Origin: JAJPHU01 sp035553375
GTDB taxonomy: Bacteria > Planctomycetota > Planctomycetia > Gemmatales > Gemmataceae
Assembly (NCBI GenBank): GCA_035553375.1
Contig: DATNCY010000105.1
Coordinates: forward strand, 15,089 to 79,088
Length of the DNA stretch: 64,000 nt
Direction of reading: 5' to 3'
The notes below the pieces were generated by a model. The model saw only the letters and a program-made list of their open reading frames with translations, ran no database searches and was not told the origin of the DNA. The translations under genes and the position numbers were made by a program. This document shows positions 35,077 through 43,023 of the stretch, in pieces (position 1 is the stretch's first letter; every line of letters begins with the position of its first letter).

Positions 35077-35790
35077 TCACTTGCGGGTACTCCCTCGGCC
35101 AATCCACTGGATTAGCTTGCGGAACAGCAGCGGCGTGATGCCCAGCAGGGCCAGCGCGAGCAGAACGCCCGGCGAGAGAATATCTCTGGACGAATGGATC
35201 GAGGCGAACGCGCGGCCGGTGTAGACATAGATGCAGGTGCCCGGCAACATGCCGAGCATGCTCACCCCGGCAAACGTCCGTCCGGGCATCGGCGTCAGTC
35301 CCATGCCGAGGTTGATGAGGAAGAACGGGACGATCGGCACCAATCGCAGCGTGAACAGGTAATAGGCACCATCGCGCGCCACGCCCTCGTCAAGGGCGCG
35401 CAGGCGATTTCCAAAACGACGCTGGACCCATTCGCGGAACAGGTATCGACTGCTGAGAAACGCCAGTGTCGCGCCGAACGTCGAGGCCAGACTGACAACG
35501 GCCACACCCAGCCAGAAATCGAACAATGCCCCCGCCAGGAGCGTGAGGAGCGCCGCAGCCGGCAGCGAGAGAGCGGTGATGGTGAGATAGACGAGGAAGA
35601 AGAGAAATAGCGCGGTGGGTAGATGTTCGTTCGTCTGCGCTTTCCACAGGTCGAGATGCTCGTGGAGATATTGCCACGAAAAATAGTCGGAGAAACCCAG
35701 GGCGTAAAAGCCGGCGATGGCCGCGAGGAGAAATGCCGCCAACGCCCAGCGGAACCACGAAAAGCCTTGCGTTTCCGTCGTCTCTCGCAT
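35077..35790 (-). CDS. TVP38/TMEM64-family (DedA-like) membrane protein
   Basis: About 237 residues with an N-terminal membrane helix and the VTT/SNARE-associated domain: LPAAALLTLLAGALFDFWLG, FGATLAFLSSRYLFREWVQ and LFTLRLVPIVPFFLINLGMG. These proteins act in lipid scrambling or membrane homeostasis. The start MRETTETQGF is chosen because the frame upstream has no membrane-protein character. The stop lies 42 bases from the target duplication of the mobile element, so the IS complex sits just downstream of this gene. Confidence 0.82.
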   Translation of the reverse strand: MRETTETQGFSWFRWALAAFLLAAIAGFYALGFSDYFSWQYLHEHLDLWKAQTNEHLPTALFLFFLVYLTITALSLPAAALLTLLAGALFDFWLGVAVVSLASTFGATLAFLSSRYLFREWVQRRFGNRLRALDEGVARDGAYYLFTLRLVPIVPFFLINLGMGLTPMPGRTFAGVSMLGMLPGTCIYVYTGRAFASIHSSRDILSPGVLLALALLGITPLLFRKLIQWIGRGSTRK

Positions 35791-36043
35791 GGGCGCTCCC
35801 AGCAAAAGGCTGTTCGATTCGTCATGTTGAATACGGAACGCTTTTCTTATGTTGCGATAATGCGGGCCGAAGACAACCCTTTCCGGGATGCTCCGCCAAA
35901 CTTCCAAACGAGACGACCTTCTCCGCCTGTCCATGTCCGATGCCGTTCCCCCCACATAGACAAATCCTCTCAAGCGGGTTACTCTGCACGATGGGAGAAA
36001 AGCGTCCTTCACTCGAATGAGATCGAGTCGGGAGGTGATGCCC

Positions 36044-36427
36044 ATGCCCGAAGAAGATCAACAAATCCAGTCTCATCTTCCCGCCGCGAGCCAACATGTC
36101 CTCACAAGCTGGCCGATTACCTGCTCAGGCATCCGCTTCCAATCTGCGGGCGAGATGTGGCGGGCTGTCGGCCGAATCCTCTGGACGTTCGCGGAAATCT
36201 ACATGGCAGCGTTCGCCGGTATCTTGATGGGTTTCTTCGTTGGAGTCGCCGCAGCCATCGTACTACTGTGTTTCAATTGCTTCGGTCTTGCTCTGCTGAT
36301 GCCCGGTTTCACGATGGTTGCTGGCGGGTTGCTCTTCGCCTTCCTCGCCTGGAAGGATCGCGTTTGCACCCAACCCGTAGGTCAGGCTGGAAAGCCTGAC
36401 CTACGAGAAGAATCGGAGGAGGACTGA
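36044..36427 (+). CDS. Small two-helix membrane protein
   Basis: About 127 residues. Two hydrophobic helices lie at about residues 60-105 (FAGILMGFFVGVAAAIVLLCF and LMPGFTMVAGGLLFAFLAW), preceded by a soluble N-terminal region. SD GGAGGT lies seven bases before the second ATG (MPEEDQQ), which is preferred to the first. The last ~20 residues (QPVGQAGKPDLREESEED) include a palindromic repeat that has become coding. No family recognised. The next gene starts four bases later, so the two are probably co-transcribed. Confidence 0.6.
   Translation: MPEEDQQIQSHLPAASQHVLTSWPITCSGIRFQSAGEMWRAVGRILWTFAEIYMAAFAGILMGFFVGVAAAIVLLCFNCFGLALLMPGFTMVAGGLLFAFLAWKDRVCTQPVGQAGKPDLREESEED
36376..36405. repeat. 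Palindrome forming the C-terminal codons of a membrane protein
   Basis: CGTAGGTCAGGCT (36376-36388) and AGCCTGACCTACG (36393-36405) form a perfect 13-bp stem with a 4-base loop inside the coding sequence. The encoded residues are roughly VGQAGKPDLR. Confidence 0.8.
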
Positions 36428-36430
36428 TCC

Positions 36431-36856
36431 ATGACGCTTCGCATTCATCGCATACAAGTATGGTCGGGAGAGATTCCCGACAAGCCCGGAGCGGCAGCGG
36501 CCATGCTGGAGCGACTGAGCCGCGCCGGAGCTGATCTCGAATTTCTGATGACACGGCCGCACCGCGACAAACCCGATGTCAGCGTGCTGTTTTTGGCACC
36601 CGTCGAGGGATCGCCTGAGACTGCGGCGGCCCAGGCTGCGGGCCTGACGCCGGCGCGTGACTTTCCCATGCTGTGCGTCGAGAGCGACAATCGGCCGGGC
36701 ATCGGTTCGCGGATTATGGGTGCCTTGGCCGTCGCCGGGATCAACCTGCGCGGCATCTCGATTTCGTCGGTCGGCGCTCGCATGGCCGCGTATCTCGCGT
36801 TTGATAATGAGGACAGCGCGACGCTGGCCGTGCAAGTGTTGGCGATGTTGACTTGA
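36431..36856 (+). CDS. ACT-domain protein
   Basis: A 141-residue protein with two ACT-like units. The first begins QVWSGEIPDKPGAAAAMLERLSRAGADLEF and the second LCVESDNRPGIGSRIMGALAVAGINLRGISIS. ACT domains bind amino acids or related ligands and regulate enzymes. The gene starts four bases after the small membrane protein. Nothing in the neighbourhood (leuCD lies on the other strand) points to a specific ligand. Confidence 0.78.
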   Translation: MTLRIHRIQVWSGEIPDKPGAAAAMLERLSRAGADLEFLMTRPHRDKPDVSVLFLAPVEGSPETAAAQAAGLTPARDFPMLCVESDNRPGIGSRIMGALAVAGINLRGISISSVGARMAAYLAFDNEDSATLAVQVLAMLT

Positions 36857-36911
36857 GTGGGCCAACCGATGGAGTCTAAAGGCGCTGGGCGGAGAGACGG
36901 TACGCTGTGTT

Positions 36912-37433
36912 TTATGAAGAAATGTGCAACTGCCCCTGTGTGGCGTCAAGTGTGGAATTGTAGTCGAGGCTCTCCTCGTTGTGTCGATCCAGGCCGAGCA
37001 GCTGAGCCAATTCCTCCGCGCGGGATGCGGAAGCTCTCGTGAGGCGATACCGCAACCACAACAGAATCGTTGTCGCTAGAGCTGTCCCCACAACCGTGAG
37101 GGCAGTAATTTCGTTGCCGTTGCCTAACCATGCCCAAGCGAATGCAAGCGAGAACACCATTGCTAATCCGTGGAGTATCCACAGAATCCCGCCAAACCAC
37201 GCGCACAAGATCGATGGCAGGCTGAGCGAAACTCGGACAGCCTGAATCGTTTCCGTTTTTGAGATCAGGGTGTAATTCACCGTTCGCTCAGTTCCCACGG
37301 CGACAGCGTAAGATCCGAGTGGAATCAGTGGTACACCACAGAAGTAGAAGAATTTGGTTGCAACGTGACACCTACCTGGCACGCGCTCGACTGGACCAAA
37401 AAAGCCAGTCCCAGCAACGATGTAAACAATCAT
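36912..37433 (-). CDS. Membrane protein of unknown function
   Basis: A 173-residue protein beginning MIVYIVAGTGFFGPVERVPG. CHVATKFFYFCGVPLIPLGSY gives two cysteines in a hydrophobic segment, and two further membrane helices follow (ILCAWFGGILWILHGLAMVF and ALTVVGTALATTILLWLRYRL). The C-terminal tail is soluble (RAEELAQLLGLDRHNEESL). No domain name comes to mind. It converges with the ACT-domain gene, 55 bases between stops. Confidence 0.6.
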   Translation of the reverse strand: MIVYIVAGTGFFGPVERVPGRCHVATKFFYFCGVPLIPLGSYAVAVGTERTVNYTLISKTETIQAVRVSLSLPSILCAWFGGILWILHGLAMVFSLAFAWAWLGNGNEITALTVVGTALATTILLWLRYRLTRASASRAEELAQLLGLDRHNEESLDYNSTLDATQGQLHISS

Positions 37434-37689
37434 TTAATCACTCCTTCCGCGCGGCAAACCGAACCCTTCGTGCGCGAGTGCTGTATTCGACTCGGCCCGA
37501 ATCAGCAATGATTCAACTATTGCTCAGGGACGGATGACTGTCCAATCAGAAGGAAGCGAAGTGGTATCGAGGCGAATATCGCTGATAGATTGTTACAAGT
37601 GTTGACGACCAAACCAGACAAGAAATTGAGCCGAGAGCGATGCTCTCGGCTCGATGAGAACTCCTGATTCGCGGAGCGAATCGGCCAAA

Positions 37690-38259
37690 CTAGGCTTTCA
37701 GCATCCCTACTTTGCGGGCATAAGGGAACACGCCGCCCGCTTCGAGAATTGGTGCCACCTCACCCAGCGGCTTCAGCGCGTACTGCTCGCCCGTCGTCAA
37801 ATTGTGCAACACCCCTTCGGCCACATCGAGCCGCAACTCGTCGCCGGTGCAGACGCGATCGCACAGGCGCTCGACGCACTCAAACGGAATCAGGTAGCCG
37901 CCGTTGACCGAGTTGCGATAGAAGATGCGTGCATAAAACTCGGCGACAACAGCCTCGATGCCGGCCGCATCGAGAGCGATCGGGGCATGTTCGCGCGACG
38001 AACCGCAACCGAAGTTTTTACCGCCGATGATGATTTTGTACGGCGAGACAAATTCATCGTCGGTGTGAAAGGGCACATGGCCCTTGGGTAATCCCGCTTG
38101 CGACGGCGGCACACTGCTGAGGGCGTACTTGCCGAACTGCTTGTACTCTTCCGGGATCGACGGATTGAACGTCAGATACTGGGCCGGAATGATCTGGTCG
38201 GTATCGATGTTATCGCCCAGGACGTAGGCTTTGCCGGTGATGGTCTTTTGCATGGTCAT
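37690..38259 (-). CDS. leuD: 3-isopropylmalate dehydratase small subunit
   Basis: A 189-residue LeuD with GKAYVLGDNIDTDQIIPAQYL at the N terminus and GKNFGCGSSREHAPIAL, the substrate-recognition loop. With LeuC it isomerises 2-isopropylmalate to 3-isopropylmalate in leucine synthesis. The gene follows leuC by 73 bases that are almost filled by a perfect 28-bp inverted repeat. The subtype resembles the archaeal/bacterial small-subunit form rather than the longer E. coli type. The 256 bases downstream to the membrane-protein gene hold nothing identifiable. Confidence 0.92.
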   Translation of the reverse strand: MTMQKTITGKAYVLGDNIDTDQIIPAQYLTFNPSIPEEYKQFGKYALSSVPPSQAGLPKGHVPFHTDDEFVSPYKIIIGGKNFGCGSSREHAPIALDAAGIEAVVAEFYARIFYRNSVNGGYLIPFECVERLCDRVCTGDELRLDVAEGVLHNLTTGEQYALKPLGEVAPILEAGGVFPYARKVGMLKA

Positions 38260-38264
38260 GCTCC

Positions 38265-38333
38265 AATGCAGAATGCAGAATGCAGAATAAAAGACACTGT
38301 ATGGATTTTATTCTGCATTCTGCATTCTGCATT
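38265..38333. repeat. Perfect 28-bp inverted repeat between leuC and leuD
   Basis: Three tandem copies of an AATGCAG-type unit (38265-38292) are mirrored exactly at 38306-38333, with a 13-base loop. The right arm touches the leuC stop codon. A transcript would form a very long AT-rich hairpin between the two genes. Confidence 0.9.
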
Positions 38334-39640
38334 TATTCGAGGTACTCCCGCGGATCGGTGATGACTCCCGTGATGGCGCTGGCGGCCACGGTCAGCGGGC
38401 TGGCGAGGTAAACGCGCGCTTCCTTGTGCCCCATGCGGCCGGGGAAATTGCGATTCGTCGTGCTGATGCAACTCATCGGCTGATTGAGCCGGCCAAACGT
38501 ATCGCTCGGTCCACCGAGACAGGCGGCGCACGACGGCGGACCCACCTTCGCCCCGGCCGACAAGAACACTTCTTCGAGCGTTTGGCCATTGATTTTTTCG
38601 GCCTTCAGGCCGGCCGCTACCTCGCTGGTGGCCGGTACGATGAAGGTGTCGATCTTGACACTTTTGCCGCTGAGGATTCCTGCGGCGGCGCGGAAGTCGG
38701 TCAGCTTGCCGCCGGTACATGAGCCGATGTAAGCGCGATCGAGCTTGGTGCCGCGCACTTCGCCGACGGCCGCGCGATTGTCCGGGCTGTGCGGCTTGGC
38801 AACGACTGGCTGCAATTTCGATACGTCGTAGACCTTCTCGAAAATGAACTTGGCACCCGCGTCGGAAGCCACGGGCGTGAAGGGAATGTTGTGTTTGTTG
38901 CGGGCGTTGACGTAATCGAGCGTGACCTTGTCCGGCGCGATGACGCCGTTTTTGCCGCCGGCCTCGATGACCATGTTGCACAGCGTCATACGTTCTTCAA
39001 TGTTGAGCGCGTACAACGCCTCGCCATCGAACTCCATAGCGCGGTAGGTCGCACCATCGCAGCCGATGTCGCCGATGACGGCGAGGATCAAATCCTTGGC
39101 CATCAGGTACGGCGGTAACTGGCCCTCGAAGACGAAACGCATGGTCGGCGGCGCTTTGACCCACAATTTGCCGGCACCGAGGATGAAACCGGCGTCGGTA
39201 TTGCCGATGCCGGTGGCGAACTCGCCGAACGCGCCCGCCGTGCAGGTATGACTGTCGGTGCCGAACAATACTTCGCCGGGCCGCGTGTGGCCTTCCTCCG
39301 GCAGGGCGATATGGCAGACGCCTTTGTATTTGTCGGTGCCAACATCGTAGTAGTACGGCAAATTCTGCTCGCGGACGAACTCACGCAACACGTCCACGTT
39401 GCGGTTGGCCATCTTGTCGGCGGTGAAGATGTAATGGTCGGGAATGATGACGACTTTCTTGCGATCCCACACCTTGGCATCCTTGCCGAAGTGCTGTTTG
39501 AAGATGCCGATGGTGCCGGGACCGCACACATCATGCGTCATAAGGACATCGACATCGACCCAGATATTGTCGCCGGGCTGGACGGCGTCGCGTCCGGCAT
39601 GGCGGGCGAGGATCTTTTCGGTCAAGGTCATCGGCGTCAT
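38333..39640 (-). CDS. leuC: 3-isopropylmalate dehydratase large subunit
   Basis: About 435 residues from MTPMTLTEKILARHAG; this ATG has GAGGAG about ten bases upstream. LeuC hallmarks: LFGTDSHTCTAGAFGEFATG, YIGSCTGGKLTDFRAAAGIL and PSCAACLGG, which hold the three cysteines of the 4Fe-4S cluster, plus NRNFPGRMGH. It pairs with LeuD downstream on the same strand, but the two are separated by a strong hairpin. This is the homoaconitase-like LeuC subtype. leuA and leuB are not in the window. Confidence 0.93.
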   Translation of the reverse strand: MTPMTLTEKILARHAGRDAVQPGDNIWVDVDVLMTHDVCGPGTIGIFKQHFGKDAKVWDRKKVVIIPDHYIFTADKMANRNVDVLREFVREQNLPYYYDVGTDKYKGVCHIALPEEGHTRPGEVLFGTDSHTCTAGAFGEFATGIGNTDAGFILGAGKLWVKAPPTMRFVFEGQLPPYLMAKDLILAVIGDIGCDGATYRAMEFDGEALYALNIEERMTLCNMVIEAGGKNGVIAPDKVTLDYVNARNKHNIPFTPVASDAGAKFIFEKVYDVSKLQPVVAKPHSPDNRAAVGEVRGTKLDRAYIGSCTGGKLTDFRAAAGILSGKSVKIDTFIVPATSEVAAGLKAEKINGQTLEEVFLSAGAKVGPPSCAACLGGPSDTFGRLNQPMSCISTTNRNFPGRMGHKEARVYLASPLTVAASAITGVITDPREYLE

Positions 39641-39784
39641 ATAAAGCTGGCTCCTCAAGAGCATTACGACTTCACGGAAAACGTCATTATAGACGACTGG
39701 CCAAAGAACGACATACGAGACGAACGCGCGGTGAATTTTTTCTGATGGAGAAAACGCCGTCGGCCGGTTACGCTATGCCTCACA

Positions 39785-39834
39785 TAGCCCCCGGCTTGCC
39801 GGGGGAATTGAATACCCCGCCAAGCCGGGGGCTA
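39785..39834. repeat. Palindromic repeat upstream of the SMP-30 gene
   Basis: TAGCCCCCGGCTTG (39785-39798) and its complement (39821-39834) form a 14-bp stem whose loop can partly pair again. It lies 26 bases before the SMP-30 gene, in the 220 bases separating it from leuC; no other feature seen there. Confidence 0.75.
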
Positions 39835-39860
39835 TCTACCACTCTCTCTGGAGATTCTCC

Positions 39861-40913
39861 ATGCGTACCGTCGCTCTGCTCCTCTCCCTTCTCTCGGCCG
39901 GTGTCGTATCGGCCGCCGATGTACCCAAACCATCCGGCGACGCCATCGTCTCACCCGATGCCAAGCTGGAAAAGTTGTTCACCCGTAGCGCCGCCATTCA
40001 CGGCGGACTCACCGAAGGACCGACGCCCGCGCCGGACGGCAGCATTTATTTCTCGGACATTCCGCTTGGCAAAGATAAGGGCATGATCCTGCGTTTCGAT
40101 CCCAAGACGAAGAAAACGACCGTTTTCGCCAAGGATAGTCATAAGTCGAATGGCCTGAAATTCGACGCGAAAGGTTTCCTGATCGCCTGTGAGGGTTCCG
40201 ACGTGGGTGGCCGCTGCGTCGGGCGTTGGGACATCAAGAGCCGCAAACGCACGGTGATCGCCGACCGCTACCAGGGCAAGCGTTTCAATGCCCCCAACGA
40301 TCTCGCCATCGACCGCAAGGGCCGCATCTACTTCACCGATCCGCGCTACCTCGGCACGGAGCCGCGCGAACTGGAGCATCGAGCGGTCTATCGCATCGAC
40401 ACCGACGGCAAGGTGATCGAGGTGACGCACACGCTGGAAAAGCCCAACGGCATCGCTCTGAGTCCCGATCAAAAATATCTCTACGTCGCCGACCACAACA
40501 ACGGCACCGACCGCATCGATCCCACCGCGCCGGCACCGAAACTCGGCGCGATGAAAGTGTATCGCTTCTCGCTCGGCGATGATGGGTTGGTCCACGGTTC
40601 GGGCAAGGTCATCGTCGATTTCGGCACCGAAGCGGGCAGCGATGGTATGACAGTCGATGCCCGAGGGAACATTTATCTGGCGGCGCGCAGTCTGAAGCGA
40701 CCGGGCATTCTGGTCGTTGATCCGGATGGCAAGGAAGTCGCCTTCATTCCGACTGGCCCTTCGCAGTCCGGGGCCAAGGAGCCAAGGGGTATTCCCAGCA
40801 ATTGCTGCTTCGGCGTCGGCGACGAGAGCAAAATGCTATATGTCACGGTAGACGTGAGCCTGTACCGCATCCCGCTCAAGGTGGAAGGCTATCACGTCCC
40901 GTTCGAGAAATAG
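39861..40913 (+). CDS. Secreted SMP-30/gluconolactonase-like protein
   Basis: A 350-residue protein with a cleavable signal (MRTVALLLSLLSAGVVSA). The beta-propeller has the metal-binding residues expected for SMP-30 lactonases: Glu in GGLTEGPTPAPDG, Asn in RFNAPNDLAIDRKG, Asn in LEKPNGIALS and Asp in YVADHNNG. It probably hydrolyses a sugar lactone in the periplasm. This family is expanded in planctomycetes. Downstream is a long inverted repeat. Confidence 0.88.
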   Translation: MRTVALLLSLLSAGVVSAADVPKPSGDAIVSPDAKLEKLFTRSAAIHGGLTEGPTPAPDGSIYFSDIPLGKDKGMILRFDPKTKKTTVFAKDSHKSNGLKFDAKGFLIACEGSDVGGRCVGRWDIKSRKRTVIADRYQGKRFNAPNDLAIDRKGRIYFTDPRYLGTEPRELEHRAVYRIDTDGKVIEVTHTLEKPNGIALSPDQKYLYVADHNNGTDRIDPTAPAPKLGAMKVYRFSLGDDGLVHGSGKVIVDFGTEAGSDGMTVDARGNIYLAARSLKRPGILVVDPDGKEVAFIPTGPSQSGAKEPRGIPSNCCFGVGDESKMLYVTVDVSLYRIPLKVEGYHVPFEK

Positions 40914-40922
40914 GCTCCCATG

Positions 40923-41007
40923 TCCTCGTGGTCGGACTCACCTCATTTGATAGGCTGTTGCCAGCCAGTATTTCGCCTGTCAAATGAAGTGAGCCGACCA
41001 CGACGGA
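40923..41007. repeat. Long imperfect inverted repeat
   Basis: TCCTCGTGGTCGGACTCACC (from 40923) through TTTGA is mirrored from 40980 to 41007 with four mismatches and a ~29-base loop. It separates the convergent SMP-30 and DUF2306 genes. Confidence 0.75.
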
Positions 41008-41045
41008 CGTTCTCCCGAGTGATCATCTCGAAAAAGAGTCGGGCC

Positions 41046-41681
41046 TCAGGACGGCCGCGCTGATAAGCGCTCCACGATCTCGTAGGCCGCCAGCGGGAAC
41101 AGCCAACTGCTCCAAGCCGCGAAGATATACGCGCCCTCGGGACTCGGCACCCCGACCAGTCCCGCCGTCCCCGAGATCAGACGAAGGGTTACCGCCGAAC
41201 AGATCAAGACATAAGAGCGAATCATCCAGCGACGGTGCCGGTCGTAGAGGCGGCGGCGCGCGTAAACGACACCGGCGATCGCACAACTCGCGGCCGCCGC
41301 CGATAGCAAAAAAAAACTTAGCCCCGCCGGCCAACCGCCGAAGGCGTGCCGGGACATCACCACGCTGCTCGGAAGTACGAATAACAGCAGAACGACGACC
41401 TGAACCCGACCCAACCAGCCGTGCCAGCCGCCGTGACGATGGCGAACGGTTTCGCTCAGCAGGATCAACCCGTTGAACAGCACGAGCGGACCGGAAACAA
41501 TGTGGACGTAGAACGCCGCCCGGTAAGCGCCGGTGAACATCGCCTCGCGGCCTTGTAGGAAGAGCGAATCGAAATTGGGCGGGAAGTAATCGGGATAGTT
41601 CGCCAAAATCGCGACCAGCACCCGCAGAATCAACACGACCGCGAGCCAGCGCAGAATCGTCGTTAGAATTCGGTACCTCAT
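41046..41681 (-). CDS. DUF2306-like membrane protein
   Basis: About 211 residues from MRYRILTTIL. Five or six hydrophobic helices; the recognisable stretches are VHIVSGPLVLFNGLILLSE, RHGGWHGWLGRVQVVVLLLF and RRLYDRHRRWMIRSYVLICS, the last typical of DUF2306 proteins with its conserved basic and aromatic residues. Function of the family is unknown. It starts eight bases after the DUF1559 gene's stop, so the two are probably in one transcript. Confidence 0.78.
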   Translation of the reverse strand: MRYRILTTILRWLAVVLILRVLVAILANYPDYFPPNFDSLFLQGREAMFTGAYRAAFYVHIVSGPLVLFNGLILLSETVRHRHGGWHGWLGRVQVVVLLLFVLPSSVVMSRHAFGGWPAGLSFFLLSAAAASCAIAGVVYARRRLYDRHRRWMIRSYVLICSAVTLRLISGTAGLVGVPSPEGAYIFAAWSSWLFPLAAYEIVERLSARPS

Positions 41682-41689
41682 CGTGATGC

Positions 41690-42514
41690 TCAATCCAAAT
41701 CGACCCGTTCTCCGCCGGCGATAGTAATCGCGGCCGCCAATTTCTTCGGGTCGATCGAGGAGCGGAGGAACCGAACCGAGCCGTCGGCCATCGCGGCATT
41801 CATTCCGCCCGAATGTCCGCCGAACAGCGCTTTGTCGCCGTCCAGCGGCCCATCGGCGGGATCGAATCCTCGCAATGTTGAGGAGCCGCCGCGCGCCCAC
41901 GGTCCAAGGTCAAAACGCGTTTCCATCAGGGCGATCGTGTTCGAGGTGCCATCTTTGATCATCGTCACTGAGGTCCGGCGGTTGTAGCCCATGAAGCCGT
42001 TGCCGGCAGCGCCCGCCGGTTGCCCGGCGGCAGCGTGCCCGATACCGGACATTGCGACGTAATGAGTCACCGCGTCGTCCGTCGCCACGTCCTTCGAGGC
42101 GGGACAGAGGAACATCTTGATCCTCGTTCGCGCCGCGGAGAGATTCCCGGCGTATCCCTTTTCACGGTTGAATTGCCGATACAAGGAATCCTGTTCCAGG
42201 TACGGCAACAGCGTGACCATCCAACTGAGCCGCTCCTCGGGAGTTGTTCCCGGCCCAAAACAACCCGGAGGGAACAATCGTTCGGCAGGCGAATCCGGGG
42301 AATTTGTTGATGGATACCGTGCCGGTCTATCCATAGACTCAAAGTTGTGCATGGCCAGCATGAGTTGCTTGAGATTGTTGGAACACTGAGCCCGTGCGGC
42401 AGGCTCACGAACTCGACGAACCGCCGGGAGCAGCAGGGCGATCAAGATTGCAATAATGGCGATGACGACAAGCAATTCGGTAAGGGTAAATCCATTGCGT
42501 GTAGACCGGGACAT
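41690..42514 (-). CDS. DUF1559 pseudopilin-like protein
   Basis: About 274 residues. The start MSRSTRNGFTLTELLVVIAI has GAGGA six bases upstream and gives the type IV prepilin cleavage site (G|FTLTE) followed by a hydrophobic helix. The C-terminal part is the planctomycete DUF1559 domain: RAQCSNNLKQLMLAMHNFES, MFLCPASKD and HSGGMNAAMADGSVRFL. These proteins are greatly expanded in planctomycetes and are probably exported by a type II-like system. It is upstream of the DUF2306 gene. Confidence 0.92.
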   Translation of the reverse strand: MSRSTRNGFTLTELLVVIAIIAILIALLLPAVRRVREPAARAQCSNNLKQLMLAMHNFESMDRPARYPSTNSPDSPAERLFPPGCFGPGTTPEERLSWMVTLLPYLEQDSLYRQFNREKGYAGNLSAARTRIKMFLCPASKDVATDDAVTHYVAMSGIGHAAAGQPAGAAGNGFMGYNRRTSVTMIKDGTSNTIALMETRFDLGPWARGGSSTLRGFDPADGPLDGDKALFGGHSGGMNAAMADGSVRFLRSSIDPKKLAAAITIAGGERVDLD

Positions 42515-42594
42515 GGCTGATCCTCGAAGCACGAAAAGTGTCGGTGCGCTTGTTGATCTTACCCGAACGATCGGCGCTCACAGTTATGCCGGGG

Positions 42595-43023
42595 TCATTT
42601 GGCCGGGGCGGGGGACAGCCGCTTGACCTGGGTGACCCACAAGCGTTCTGGATTGGCGATCCAGGAGACCACCACCCGGTCCCCGACCTGCAAACGCTTC
42701 AGGGCGTTCGCCAGGGCCGGGTTCGGCCCCTTGGCCTTGGCATCCCAGGGCACGATGTAGCGGACGGTGAGATCTTTGGGTCTCTCCCCTTTGAGGTCCA
42801 CATAGCCGGCATCGCGGGCCACGACGATACCGCGCTTGACCCCGCGCCCGCTCGTGGGCGTTAGCACCGCGATCTTGGTCACCAACCGTTTGTCTTTGCG
42901 CTTTTCCCATTGCATGGAGACGGTGTTGGACGGGAATACCTTCCGCAGGACCAACTCCAGTTTCGGGTCCACCGCTTCGTTGGGCAGTGCCGGGAGCGGC
43001 CTTGCGGCACAATGCAAGCTCAC
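42595..43023 (-). CDS. Hypothetical protein
   Basis: A 142-residue basic protein with a GTG start that overlaps the preceding gene's TGA by four bases (GTGA). The middle has KDKRLVTKIAVLTPTSGRG and the C terminus LQVGDRVVVSWIANPERLWV, suggestive of a small beta-barrel (OB- or SH3-like), but no family is recognised. Coupling to the secreted two-repeat protein suggests a shared process. Confidence 0.6.
   Translation of the reverse strand: MSLHCAARPLPALPNEAVDPKLELVLRKVFPSNTVSMQWEKRKDKRLVTKIAVLTPTSGRGVKRGIVVARDAGYVDLKGERPKDLTVRYIVPWDAKAKGPNPALANALKRLQVGDRVVVSWIANPERLWVTQVKRLSPAPAK

Noticed and set aside
39641..39860. Leucine leader peptide or riboswitch upstream of leuC
   Set aside because: No run of Leu codons, no T-box or other conserved structure could be recognised; only a palindromic repeat is present, closer to the divergent SMP-30 gene.
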